The notes beneath the pieces were generated by a model, which saw only the letters and a list, made by a program, of their open reading frames with translations, did no database searches and was not told the DNA's origin. A stretch of 48,998 bases of DNA from Anaerolineaceae bacterium (GTDB lineage Bacteria > Chloroflexota > Anaerolineae > Anaerolineales > Anaerolineaceae): assembly GCA_011620555.1 (NCBI GenBank), contig WOYY01000045.1:1-48998 (forward strand), written 5' to 3'. Positions within the stretch are counted from its first letter, which is position 1. Each line of letters opens with the position of its first letter. Positions 33,479 through 42,277 of the stretch are shown piece by piece. Both the position numbers and the translations under genes were made by a program.

Positions 33479-34914
33479 TCGCCCCTGAGAGCTTTTTGCA
33501 GCAGCTCCCGGCTGGCCTTCGGGTCAGCCTTGCCGCGGGTTTCCCGCATCACCTGCCCCATGAACCAGCCAAACAGCCCTTCCTTGCCGCCGCGGTAGCT
33601 GGCGACCTCATCCGGGTTTGCCGCGAGGATCTTGTCAATCGCGGCCTGCAAGGCGGAATCGTCACTGACCTGGGCCAGCCCCTCTTCCTCCACAATCCTG
33701 ACCGGGGATTTGCCGCTCTCCTGCACCTTGACCAGCAGGGACTTGGCGGTGGCGTTGTTGATCATCCCGGCCTCCACCAGTCGGATCGCCTCGGCCAGGT
33801 CCTGCGGTTTGAGCACCAGCTCATCCGCGCTCACCCCGAGGTCATTTTGCATCCGCAGCACTTCGTTCATGATCCAGTTGGACACCACCTTGGGATCGCC
33901 GCCGTAGGCGCTCACGGCCGCTTCGTAATAATCCGAGATCGGCCGGTCAGACGTCAGGATATCCGCGTCATATTCGGGCAGGTCAAATTCGCGCCTGAAG
34001 CGCGCCCGCCGGGCCAAGGGCAGTTCCGGCAGCGAGGCGATCACGCCTTCGCGCCAGGCCTCGGTCAGCTCCAGCGGAAGCAGGTCCGGCTCCCGGAAAT
34101 AGCGATAATCCGCCTCGGTTTCCTTGGAGCGCATCTTGGTCAGCTTGCCTTTGGCGTCATCCCAATCCAGAGTCCAGGCTTCCACCCGCCCGCCCGATTC
34201 GACGACTTCGATCTGGCGTTCAACCTCTTTGAGGATCGCCGCCCGCACGGCCTCAATTGAGTTCACATTCTTGATCTCGGTCTTGGTGTTCAACACCGTG
34301 CTGCCCACCGTCCGAATCGAGACATTGGCATCGCAGCGCAGATGCCCCTTTTCCATATTGGCTTCGGAAATCCCGATCCAGCGCAGCAGCTGACGCAGCC
34401 GGATCAGGTATTGGGCGGCCTCATCCGCCGAACGCAAATCCGGCCCGGTGACCATTTCCACCAGCGGCACGCCGCAACGGTTGAAATCCACATAGCGCAC
34501 ACCGTGCTCATACTTGGTCTTGCCGGCGTCCTCTTCCAAATGCATCTTCTCAATGTTCACCCGCCGCACGCTGCCATCCGGCATCGGCAGGTCCAGATAG
34601 CCGCCCTTGCCCAGCGCCAGGTCAAACTGCGAGATCTGATAGCCCTTGGGCAGATCCGGGTAGAAGTAATTTTTGCGGTCGAAGAAGGAGGTCAGCCGGA
34701 TCTCGGAGTGCATCGCCGCGGCCAGCAGCGCGCCCTTCTCAACCGCGGCCTCATTCAACACCGGCAGCACGCCAGGCAGCCCCGTGCAGACCGGACAGAT
34801 GTTGGTATTGGGTTCATCTTCCCAGGAATCCGCCTTGCAGGCGCAGAAGATCTTGGTGGTGGTGTTCAGTTGGATGTGGGTCTCAAGCCCAATAATCACT
34901 TCATATTCGGTCAT
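33472..34914 (-). CDS. gatB: Asp-tRNA(Asn)/Glu-tRNA(Gln) amidotransferase subunit B
   Basis: A 480-residue GatB, the tRNA-binding and kinase subunit of the transamidase that makes Gln-tRNA(Gln) and/or Asn-tRNA(Asn). The N-terminal cradle shows YEVIIGLETHIQL (4-16), the metal-site cysteines in CACKADS and CPVCTGLPGVLP, then YFYPDLPKGYQISQFD and ANVSIR. The C-terminal helical and YqeY-like tail domain includes the GWFMGQVMRETRGKADP block that contacts tRNA. It follows gatA by 38 bases in the order gatC-gatA-gatB. The 28-bp repeat overlaps its stop codon but the reading frame is intact. Confidence 0.97.
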   Translation of the reverse strand: MTEYEVIIGLETHIQLNTTTKIFCACKADSWEDEPNTNICPVCTGLPGVLPVLNEAAVEKGALLAAAMHSEIRLTSFFDRKNYFYPDLPKGYQISQFDLALGKGGYLDLPMPDGSVRRVNIEKMHLEEDAGKTKYEHGVRYVDFNRCGVPLVEMVTGPDLRSADEAAQYLIRLRQLLRWIGISEANMEKGHLRCDANVSIRTVGSTVLNTKTEIKNVNSIEAVRAAILKEVERQIEVVESGGRVEAWTLDWDDAKGKLTKMRSKETEADYRYFREPDLLPLELTEAWREGVIASLPELPLARRARFRREFDLPEYDADILTSDRPISDYYEAAVSAYGGDPKVVSNWIMNEVLRMQNDLGVSADELVLKPQDLAEAIRLVEAGMINNATAKSLLVKVQESGKSPVRIVEEEGLAQVSDDSALQAAIDKILAANPDEVASYRGGKEGLFGWFMGQVMRETRGKADPKASRELLQKALRGEG

Positions 34915-34952
34915 CGTTTGGTCCTCAGAGACTCTGGTCCATAACCAGAGAC

Positions 34953-36539
34953 CTATCGCAACACTTCAGGTTTGATCTTCCGCCAGGCTTCAGCCGCGGT
35001 GGCCGTTTCAAAGGCCTGTCCGGCCCGGAAAAGCGTTTCCTCGGCAAAATCCGGCGCCAGGAACTGCACGCCAATCGGCAGCCCGTCCGAGGCAATCCCG
35101 CCGGGCAGCGAGAGGCCGGGAATGCCGGCGTGGTTGGCAGGCACAGTCAGCTGGTCCGCATACTGCATCAGCACCGAGTCGCCATAGACATCCGCCATCT
35201 TGAAGGCCGTGGTCGGCGTGGTGGGGGTCAGCAGAGCATCCAGCTTATAGGCCCCCGCGGGGTCAAAGGCCGCATCAAAATCCGAGCGGAGCAGGCTGCG
35301 CACCCGCAGGGCGCGCGCATAGTACTGCTCGGCATACTGCGCCGCGCTGACATACATGCCCATCAGGATCCGCAGTTTGGGCTGTAAACCAAAGCCCTCC
35401 GCGCGGGTCTTGCGGTACATTTCGTTCAAATCGTGGTAGTCGCTCTGCGTCCGGTAGCCATATTTCACGCCGTCATAGCGGTGCAAGTTGGAGGCGGCCT
35501 CCACCCGGCTGATCACGAAATAGGCCGGGATGCCATAAGCCGTATGGGGCATCGGGACATCTTCGACGATCTCCGCGCCCAGCCTGGCCAGCACCTCGGC
35601 CGCATGGAGCGTGGCCGCTTTGATTTCTTCGGGCAAATCCTGTTCCACCAGTTCGCCTGTTTCGGCGTCCGGGAAAGTGATCTTCATATAATCCGGCGAA
35701 AGGCCGATCCGCATCCCTTGCACGCCCTGCTCCAGGCTCGCCAGGTAATCCGGCACAGGCACTTTGGCCGCCGTGCTGTCATGCGGGTCTGCGCCGGCCA
35801 TTGCGCCCAGCATCAGGGCTGCATCGCGCACGTTCGCGGCCACCGGTCCGGGACAGTCCAGCGAGGAGCCAAAGGCAATCAATCCGTAACGGGAGACACG
35901 GCCATAGGTCGGCTTGACGCCGACCACGCCGCAGAAAGCGGCCGGCTGCCGGATGGACCCGGCCGTATCGGTTCCGAGGGAGAGCAGCGCCTCCCCCGCG
36001 GCCACCGAAGCCGTGGAGCCGCCGGAAGAGCCGCCCGGCACCCGGCTGGTGTCCCAGGGGTTGCGGGGGGAGGGCTGGAAGGCGGAAGATTCGCTTGAGG
36101 AGCCATAGGTGAATTCATCCAGATTCACTTTGCCCAGATTGATCGCGCCCGCGGCTTCCAGCCGCTGCACAGCGGTCGCCGTGTAGGGCGCGGTGAAGGT
36201 GGCCAGGATTCGAGAGGCCGCGGTCGAGGGCATCCCTTTAACAGTGAAAATGTCCTTGACACTCAGCGGAACGCCGGCCAGCGGGCCGACTGCCTCACCC
36301 GCCCGCACCTTGGCGTCCACCGCTTCGGCCTGTTGACGGGCGCGGTCAGCGGTCAGGGTGATGAAGGCGTGGACTTTGGCCTTGTCCTCGTCAGTCAGTT
36401 CGCCGTAATCCAGCGACCCCGGCCGGCCATCCACCACCGCGATCCGTTCCAGGGCAGACTCCAGAACCTCAACCGCCGAGCGTTCACCGGCCTTGACCTT
36501 TTGAGCCGTTATAAAGGCAGATTGATCCATCAATGTCAT
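34953..36539 (-). CDS. gatA: Asp-tRNA(Asn)/Glu-tRNA(Gln) amidotransferase subunit A
   Basis: A 528-residue GatA, the amidase subunit that frees ammonia from glutamine. The amidase-signature triad is visible: Lys95 (PLSVKDIF), the cis-Ser in GGSSGGS (169-175), and the nucleophile Ser195 in DTAGSIR. It is somewhat longer than usual, with a short insert near residue 36-52 (DGRPGSLDYGELTDEDKA). It starts four bases after the gatC stop, so the genes are coupled. A second in-frame ATG three codons in is an alternative start. Confidence 0.96.
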   Translation of the reverse strand: MTLMDQSAFITAQKVKAGERSAVEVLESALERIAVVDGRPGSLDYGELTDEDKAKVHAFITLTADRARQQAEAVDAKVRAGEAVGPLAGVPLSVKDIFTVKGMPSTAASRILATFTAPYTATAVQRLEAAGAINLGKVNLDEFTYGSSSESSAFQPSPRNPWDTSRVPGGSSGGSTASVAAGEALLSLGTDTAGSIRQPAAFCGVVGVKPTYGRVSRYGLIAFGSSLDCPGPVAANVRDAALMLGAMAGADPHDSTAAKVPVPDYLASLEQGVQGMRIGLSPDYMKITFPDAETGELVEQDLPEEIKAATLHAAEVLARLGAEIVEDVPMPHTAYGIPAYFVISRVEAASNLHRYDGVKYGYRTQSDYHDLNEMYRKTRAEGFGLQPKLRILMGMYVSAAQYAEQYYARALRVRSLLRSDFDAAFDPAGAYKLDALLTPTTPTTAFKMADVYGDSVLMQYADQLTVPANHAGIPGLSLPGGIASDGLPIGVQFLAPDFAEETLFRAGQAFETATAAEAWRKIKPEVLR

Positions 36540-36543
36540 CGCA

Positions 36544-36864
36544 TCAGTCCAATTTCGTATGGGGGATATCCGGCACGATAATATAGCGGTTCTCGACCTG
36601 GGGCGCCTGCGCCAGAATCTCGTCCGGGTTCTCGCAGGGCGCCCAGTTATCCGGCCGCAGCCCGGCGCGGGTCTCGGCGGTGTAAGTCACGCCGTGGGAG
36701 GCCAGCGGCACATCGTCCGCCAGCGGGACGTTCTCCAGCTGGTGAATCGCCTTCAATTGGTTATTGAGTTCCCGGCGCAGATATTCCGCCTCTTCCGGGT
36801 CGAAGGCAAAGGCGGCCAGGTCCACCAGGTGTTCAAAAAGATCAGGGCTAATTTCATCAGTCAT
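36544..36864 (-). CDS. gatC: Asp-tRNA(Asn)/Glu-tRNA(Gln) amidotransferase subunit C
   Basis: A 106-residue GatC, the small subunit that wraps round GatA and joins it to GatB. It shows the family pattern: FEHLVDLAAFAFDPEEAEYL at the start, LNNQLKAIHQLENV in the middle and a Pro-rich belt with LRPDNWAPC and a final IIVPDIPH. The open frame extends to 36903, but the ATG at 36864 with AGGA eight bases upstream is the natural start. First gene of the gatCAB operon; the 252-base gap upstream, shared with a divergent membrane-protein gene, holds the promoters. Confidence 0.92.
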   Translation of the reverse strand: MTDEISPDLFEHLVDLAAFAFDPEEAEYLRRELNNQLKAIHQLENVPLADDVPLASHGVTYTAETRAGLRPDNWAPCENPDEILAQAPQVENRYIIVPDIPHTKLD

Positions 36865-37116
36865 CGAATTTTCCTGTTTAATATTTTTTCTCTGTCCATC
36901 CAAGGGTCCTCAAAGTGAATTCCATCCAAGAATCAACCGGGAAGATCCCGTCTACCATGATGTTATATGATACCTTAAAGTCGTGCCTTGGGCGCCCATT
37001 TCCGGCGTTGCTATCCCGCCGCCAGCCGGGGCGACCGGCAGGCATCTCCCTGGCCAGATTAGGCCAGCCGCCCCCGCATGCTATAATCGGGACACAGCTA
37101 ACGCTGGAAGGGTCCC

Positions 37117-39237
37117 ATGTCCAAACCTGAACCCCGCCAAAACCAACCGGAAACACAGACTGCCGCTCGGACTGACCGCCTGGCCGCCTGGCTTTTCCTG
37201 CTCGCCCTGGCCATCTACCTGCTCACCCGGCTGATCGGTCTGGCGGAGTTCCCAATCTACTTCTTCACCGATGAAGCCATCCAGTCCCAACAGGCGGTGG
37301 ATCTGGTGGCGCGCGGCTTTTTTGATAGTTCGGGCACTTTCCTGCCGACCTATTTTGAGAACGGCGGGCAGTTCAACCTGAGCGTCTCCGTCTATGCCCA
37401 GGTGATCCCGATGCTAATCTTCGGCAAACAGGTTTTCGTCACCCGCGCCACCGCCGTGCTCATCACGCTGACCGCGGCGGTCAGCCTCGGTCTGGTGCTC
37501 AAAGAGGCCTTTCAGAGCCGGTTCTGGTGGCTGGGCCCGCTGCTGTTGGCCGCCATGCCCGCCTGGTTCCTCCATTCCCGCACAGCTTTCGAGACCACCC
37601 TGATGGCCTCCTTCTATGCCGGTTTCCTGTATTTTTACCTCCGCTACCGCAACGGCTGCCCCAAAGCGCTCTACCCCGCGCTCATTTTGGGCGCGCTGGC
37701 CTTCTATAGCTACAGCCCCGGCCAGGTGATTATGGTGGTCACCGGCCTGATGCTGCTGGCCGCCGATGCCCGCTACCACTGGCAGCACCGCCAAACCGCG
37801 CTGCGAGGCCTGGGCCTCCTGCTGGTACTCGCCCTGCCCTACCTGCGCTTCTCTCTCACCCAGGGCGGCGCCCAGTTCCAGCATCTCGCCCTGCTCAACT
37901 CCTACTGGGTTCAGCCGCTGCCCCTCGTCCAAAAGGTCGGGATCTACCTCGTCCGTTACCTCAAAGGGCTGAACCCTTTTTACTGGTTCTGGCCCAACCC
38001 CTCGCTGATCGAAAGCCTTTGGCCCCAGCTGACCCTACCCGCGTGGCTTTTTTCTGCCCAGGGGGACCTGGCCCGCCACACCATGCCCGGCTACGGGCAT
38101 CTCTTCTGGGCCAGCTTCCCCTTCTGGCTGGCCGGCCTGGTCCGCTGCATCCGCCGCTTTCGTGACCCGGCCCATCGCACCCTGCTGCTGGCGAGCCTGG
38201 CCGCCCCCTCCGGTGCGGCCCTCGTGGACTGGGGGATCACCCGCGGGCTGGTCTTCGTCATTCCCGCCACGCTGATCACCGCTCTCGGGGTGGAGCTGGC
38301 TGCGGCCTGGGCGCAAACCCAATGGCCCAAACTGCGCAATTCCCTGGCTGCCTGGGTCCTGTTCCTGTCCCTTGCGGGTTTCAGCTTCGGGATGCTGGCC
38401 GACGCCCTGCAAAACGGCCCCACCTGGACCACCGATTACGGCCTGGGCGGGATGCAATCCGGCGCGCGCCAGGTCTTTCCCCGGGCAGCGGAGATCGCCC
38501 GCGCCGACCCAGAGACGAGCGTCTTCGTCAGCTCCACCTGGGCTAATGGGTCGGACGTGCTCCTGCGCTATTTCGCCGACGACCTCCCCAACCTGCAGAT
38601 GGGCAATATCAACGCCTGGGGGCAGGATTACCGCCCGCTCGACCGTCGGATGCTGTTCGTGATGACCGGGGACGATCTGGACTACATCCGGCATTCCGGC
38701 AAGTTCATAGACGTCACAATCGAAGAAACCATTCCCTACCCAGACGGCACGGACGGTTTCTATTTCGTCCGGCTGGACTACGTCCCGGAGATCCGCGCGA
38801 TCCTGGCGGCGGAAAGCACCGCACGCCAGGCCCTGGTACCCGATGAAGTCCTCATTGAGGGTCAAACCGTGCAGGTCGAGCATTCTGTGTTGGATATGAA
38901 CGAGATTGACCAGGCTTTTGATGGCGACCTCACCACCCTGATCCGCACGCTGGAAGCCAATCCGCTCAAAATCCTCCTGCATTTCACCGAGCCGATCCAG
39001 CTCCAGGGTGCGGCGCTGACCATCGGCGGACCGCCCACCCGCGTCACCCTCACGGCCTATCGCGCCGGTGAAAAACTGGAGTCAGTTTTCGCCGAGGTCG
39101 GTCCAGCCACCGTCACCCGTGAGATCGAACTCCGCTTTGACGAAGCCCTGACAGCGGACGAAATCCGCATGGAAGTGTTGAGCGTGAACGACGGCGAGAT
39201 TTCACACGTTCATCTCTGGGAGGTCGTCCTCGAATAG
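37117..39237 (+). CDS. GT39/ArnT-like membrane glycosyltransferase with C-terminal discoidin-like domain
   Basis: A 706-residue membrane protein. After a first helix (about 23-42) the outer loop has FFTDEAIQSQQAVDLV (about 49-64), whose Asp-Glu is the usual GT39/PMT catalytic motif, and then ENGGQFNLSVSVYAQ. About eleven helices run to residue 440. A soluble outer part follows, and the last 115 residues (about 590-706) look like an F5/8-type C (discoidin) jelly roll: EIDQAFDGDLTTLIRT, LKILLHFTEPIQLQGAALTIG, and a terminal HVHLWEVVLE. Such domains bind sugars. A polyprenyl-sugar-dependent enzyme with its own glycan-binding end is a reasonable reading. GGAAGGG precedes the ATG. Confidence 0.8.
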   Translation: MSKPEPRQNQPETQTAARTDRLAAWLFLLALAIYLLTRLIGLAEFPIYFFTDEAIQSQQAVDLVARGFFDSSGTFLPTYFENGGQFNLSVSVYAQVIPMLIFGKQVFVTRATAVLITLTAAVSLGLVLKEAFQSRFWWLGPLLLAAMPAWFLHSRTAFETTLMASFYAGFLYFYLRYRNGCPKALYPALILGALAFYSYSPGQVIMVVTGLMLLAADARYHWQHRQTALRGLGLLLVLALPYLRFSLTQGGAQFQHLALLNSYWVQPLPLVQKVGIYLVRYLKGLNPFYWFWPNPSLIESLWPQLTLPAWLFSAQGDLARHTMPGYGHLFWASFPFWLAGLVRCIRRFRDPAHRTLLLASLAAPSGAALVDWGITRGLVFVIPATLITALGVELAAAWAQTQWPKLRNSLAAWVLFLSLAGFSFGMLADALQNGPTWTTDYGLGGMQSGARQVFPRAAEIARADPETSVFVSSTWANGSDVLLRYFADDLPNLQMGNINAWGQDYRPLDRRMLFVMTGDDLDYIRHSGKFIDVTIEETIPYPDGTDGFYFVRLDYVPEIRAILAAESTARQALVPDEVLIEGQTVQVEHSVLDMNEIDQAFDGDLTTLIRTLEANPLKILLHFTEPIQLQGAALTIGGPPTRVTLTAYRAGEKLESVFAEVGPATVTREIELRFDEALTADEIRMEVLSVNDGEISHVHLWEVVLE

Positions 39238-39331
39238 GGGATTTACCGCGGGTCAAGCCTATTCCGCCCGGCAAGCAAAGGTATAATATCAGCAGATTTT
39301 AGCAACCCACTCACCACACTCAGAGGGAGCC

Positions 39332-40516
39332 ATGTCAACCAAACTTAACTGGATTGATGAGGAACTTGAAGGCCTGAAGGACTCAGGCCTGTATAACCGG
39401 ATTCGCACCCTAAGCTCACCGCAGGGCGCCTGGCTGGTCGTTGATGGCAAGCGAGTCCTCAACTTTTGTTCAAACAACTATCTGGGGCTGGCCAACCACC
39501 CGAAACTGGTGCAGGCCGCCAAGGACGCCATGGACCAATTCGGCGTGGGGCCGGGCGCGGTCCGCACCATCGCGGGAACCATGAACCTGCACCTCGAACT
39601 CGAGAAGCGGATCGCAGCATTCAAAGGGGTGGAATCGACAATCACCTTCCAATCTGGTTTCACCGCCAACCTCGGCACGATCCCCGCGCTGGTCGGCAAG
39701 GAAGACTTGATCTTCTCCGATGAACTCAACCACGCCTCGATCATTGACGGCTGCCGGCTTTCGGGCGCGAAGGTCGTGCGGTATGCCCATGCGGACCCCG
39801 CCTCGCTGGAGGCCATGATCCGCGAGAACGAAGGCCAATACCGCCGCGGCCTGATCGTGACAGACGGCGTCTTCTCGATGGACGGAGATTACCCGCCGCT
39901 GGACAAGATCGCTGAGATCGCCGAGGCCTATGACCTGATGCTGATGGTTGATGACGCCCACGGCGAAGGCGTTTTGGGTAAGGGTGGGAGGGGGATCGTG
40001 GACCACTTCGACCTGCATGGCCGGGTGGATGTGGAAGTCGGCACTTTCTCCAAGGCCTTCGGCGTGATGGGCGGCGTCGTGGCTGGCGATGCCAGGATCA
40101 TCGAATGGCTGCACCAGCGCGGCCGGCCCTTCCTGTTCTCCTCCGCCGTGACCGTGCCCGACGTGGCCGCCACCATCGCCGCGATTGACCTGCTGGAAGA
40201 ATCCACCGAACTGGTGGACCGACTTTGGTCCAATGCGGAAATGTTCAAGAATGGGATGAAGCAGCTCGGTTTCGACACCGGCAAGAGCATGACGCCGATC
40301 ACCCCGGTGATGCTGGGCGAGGCCAAGCTGGCCCGCGAGTTCAGCCGCCGCCTCTATGAAGAAGGCGTGTTTGCGATGGCGCTGGGCTTCCCCACCGTGC
40401 CGCGGGGCCTGGCCCGGATCCGGGTGATGATTTCCGCCGCCCAAACGCCGGAAGACCTGGAGGAATCCCTGGCGGCCTTTGCCAAGGTCGGCCAGGAGCT
40501 TGGCGTGATCGCCTGA
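39332..40516 (+). CDS. kbl: Glycine C-acetyltransferase / 2-amino-3-ketobutyrate CoA ligase
   Basis: A 394-residue PLP enzyme of the alpha-oxoamine synthase family, closest in look to Kbl. Landmarks are [13 protein letters not shown] (45-57), [19 protein letters not shown], the cofactor stack [11 protein letters not shown] (130-140), Asp207/Asp208 and His210 in MVDDAHGEG, and the Schiff-base Lys241 in GTFSKAFG. Kbl cleaves 2-amino-3-ketobutyrate with CoA to glycine and acetyl-CoA. BioF (biotin) and SPT-type enzymes share the fold, so the exact substrate is open. No threonine dehydrogenase or biotin genes are adjacent. GAGGGAG before the ATG; a clear terminator follows. Confidence 0.88.
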   Translation: MSTKLNWIDEELEGLKDSGLYNRIRTLSSPQGAWLVVDGKRVLNFCSNNYLGLANHPKLVQAAKDAMDQFGVGPGAVRTIAGTMNLHLELEKRIAAFKGVESTITFQSGFTANLGTIPALVGKEDLIFSDELNHASIIDGCRLSGAKVVRYAHADPASLEAMIRENEGQYRRGLIVTDGVFSMDGDYPPLDKIAEIAEAYDLMLMVDDAHGEGVLGKGGRGIVDHFDLHGRVDVEVGTFSKAFGVMGGVVAGDARIIEWLHQRGRPFLFSSAVTVPDVAATIAAIDLLEESTELVDRLWSNAEMFKNGMKQLGFDTGKSMTPITPVMLGEAKLAREFSRRLYEEGVFAMALGFPTVPRGLARIRVMISAAQTPEDLEESLAAFAKVGQELGVIA

Positions 40517-40536
40517 GGAAAACCTTTGCACCTACC

Positions 40537-40562
40537 AAAAGCTGCCCTTGCAGGCAGCTTTT
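40537..40562 (+). terminator. Rho-independent terminator of the kbl gene
   Basis: A 10-bp stem (AAAAGCTGCC / GGCAGCTTTT) with a 6-nt loop, running into a T tract to 40564, 20 bases past the kbl stop. Confidence 0.85.
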
Positions 40563-40621
40563 TTGGTTGGTTAGATTTTCCGCGCCGGCGCGCAAATTGA
40601 GGTTACGCCATTTTGCGGATC

Positions 40622-40867
40622 TTACGCAGTTTTCTCAGTCGCGGTCTCTTTGAAGGGATCATAACCCGGGTTGGTCCCCGCCCAACAGCAGCTCGGTTGA
40701 TTGAAACTGTTGCAGGCCAAACCCCGGGAGCAGCGGTGGGCGATGATCCTGGGGGCTTGCTCCGGCAGATAACTGGCCGGATAGACGATCTCAGCTTCCA
40801 GGGCAACTTCCTCACCGGCATGTTCACAGTAAGAGACTTTGATCACTTCCCAATTTTTGTAAGCCAC
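40622..40867 (-). CDS. Small cysteine-rich conserved-looking protein
   Basis: An 81-residue protein that I do not recognise. It carries five cysteines: Cys14 in SYCEHAGEE, Cys46 in HRCSRG, Cys52 in GLACN, and the pair Cys60-Cys61 in PSCCWAGTNP. With His16 and His44 this could form a metal site, for example zinc or an Fe-S centre. The strong GGAGG six bases before the GTG start, the compact motif HRCSRGLACNSFNQPSCCW and the lack of alternative genes argue that it is real. There is no signal peptide or membrane helix. It stands between the kbl terminator and the GT2 gene; its function is unknown. Confidence 0.72.
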   Translation of the reverse strand: MAYKNWEVIKVSYCEHAGEEVALEAEIVYPASYLPEQAPRIIAHRCSRGLACNSFNQPSCCWAGTNPGYDPFKETATEKTA

Positions 40868-40987
40868 GGTCTACCTCCAATTTTCGAAAACGTACCTCTA
40901 AGGAACATTTGGATTATAGCACATTCCCAAAACAGGGCCAACGCGAACCCAATCGCTGCTGGCAAATTGCGTCAAACCTTAAGACGG

Positions 40988-41776
40988 TCACTCCTGGTCG
41001 GCGTCCACCATCTTCTTCCTGCGCCGGTTGATCAGCGGGGCGGCCAGCCTGCGGACATAGTATTTCAGCTGGATCGCGGAGAGCCAATGCCCGCCCTCGC
41101 GATAATGCACTTTGAGCATCTCCGGCCAGCAGCGGTCATCGGCGGCGATGGTCTTAGCCTCACCATGCAGCCGGAAGCCCGCCCAGGTGCGCCCCGGCAG
41201 GTAGACCAGCGGCGCTTCGGCGGCCAAGCGCACCCAGAGATCATAATCCATTGCAAAGAAGAAATCCGGATCCAGCGGACCAACCTTTTCCCAGAGGTCC
41301 CGGCGGAAAAAAGCGGCCGCCTGGGGAATGTGCACGTAACCCCGGCGCAGCCGGGCATAATCCGTCTGGGCGGCGGGGAAACGGCCGATCACCCGATCAT
41401 GGGCGTCAATGAAATTGCAATCGCCATAGACCATTCCAGCCTCGGGATGCGCCTCCAAATAATCCACAGCCTCCCGGATAGCGCCGGGATAATAGATGTC
41501 GTCTGAATTGAGCCAGGCGAGATATTTGCCCTGCGCCCGGGCAAAGCCTTGATTGATCGCGTCAGTCTGCCCCTTATCCGGGATCGACTCCCAATCCGCC
41601 AAGCGGTCTGCATACTCCCGGATGATCTCCGGGCTGCCATCCGTTGAGGCGCCGTCCCTGATGATGTATTCCAGATTGGGATAATCCTGTTCAAGCACCG
41701 ATTCGATCGTCCGGCGCAGGAATGGCGCCTGATTGAAGGAGGGGGTAATGATGGAAACGAGAGGTGTTTGGGTCAT
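40988..41776 (-). CDS. GT2-family glycosyltransferase
   Basis: A 262-residue GT-A fold enzyme. It shows the GT2 opening [20 protein letters not shown] (5-24), YIIRDGASTDGSPEII (about 54-69), the DxD-type metal motif in AWLNSDDIYYPGA (about 109-121) and a late FFFAMDYDLWVRLA acceptor block. It transfers a sugar from a nucleotide donor to a glycan at the cytoplasmic membrane face; donor and acceptor are unknown. It has no membrane segment. It is similar in sequence to the second GT2 gene at 43869 (GQ.DAINQGF.RA.G / [15 protein letters not shown]). The start codon is six bases after the AGGA site left by the decayed gene upstream. Confidence 0.9.
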   Translation of the reverse strand: MTQTPLVSIITPSFNQAPFLRRTIESVLEQDYPNLEYIIRDGASTDGSPEIIREYADRLADWESIPDKGQTDAINQGFARAQGKYLAWLNSDDIYYPGAIREAVDYLEAHPEAGMVYGDCNFIDAHDRVIGRFPAAQTDYARLRRGYVHIPQAAAFFRRDLWEKVGPLDPDFFFAMDYDLWVRLAAEAPLVYLPGRTWAGFRLHGEAKTIAADDRCWPEMLKVHYREGGHWLSAIQLKYYVRRLAAPLINRRRKKMVDADQE

Positions 41777-41899
41777 ATCCTAAGGTCGTATCTTGATCAG
41801 AATTGGAAATTTGCTCAGTTTGAAATCAGCCCTTTGATTATACCGGGATTGGGAAAAGACAGGTTTTTTTCGTCTGTTAAGCCTGAAAACGCCATTCCC

Positions 41900-42247
41900 T
41901 AGAATCTGTTTTCTCAGATGGTATGCCAGTGTCACCAGCCTAGACCAGAGAAGGGCAATTAAGATCAGGCTGCCCCCCCCAGACCTCCAGGAGGAACCCG
42001 GTTAGCGATGACCCGACGATCAGGCCCAAGGGCGCGTAGATGAGCGCGGCCAATGACCCCCTGGAGAGATCCCGCGCCCTCCAGGTGAGCAGTTGTTGCC
42101 CTGACTCAATATATTTGGCACCGTCATCCGCGTTGACAGGATAGATATCCGGCGTCAGCCATGAGAGGGCCAAAAAGGCGTCAGCAGGGAGAGGGCAACG
42201 AGCAGGAGGATGCTCAAGCGCCTGTTTTTGTTCATCGTTTTATCCAT
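41900..42247 (-). pseudogene. Decayed N-terminal part of a membrane protein
   Basis: A start (MDKTMNKNRRLSILLLVALS) at 42247 leads into a stop after about 30 codons. In the next frame the same protein seems to go on: LFLALSWLTPDIYPVNADDG, then AKYIESGQQLLTWRARDLSR and GSLAALIYAPLGLIVG. A run of eight G on the coding strand (41973-41980) then shifts the frame again; with one G fewer it would read on as GSLILIALLWSRLVTLAYHL. This is the first outer loop and first helices of a GT-C-like membrane protein, with at least two frameshifts and no C-terminal part. Its 3' limit is approximate. The remaining gap to the GT2 gene shows no convincing coding. Confidence 0.55.
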
Positions 42248-42277
42248 CTCACTCCGAATCTCAAAAGCGCTTCAAAT

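Noticed and set aside
39470-40531. A 353-codon minus-strand frame opposite kbl
   Set aside because: The plus strand has the whole PLP enzyme; the antisense product is His/Gly-rich without motifs.
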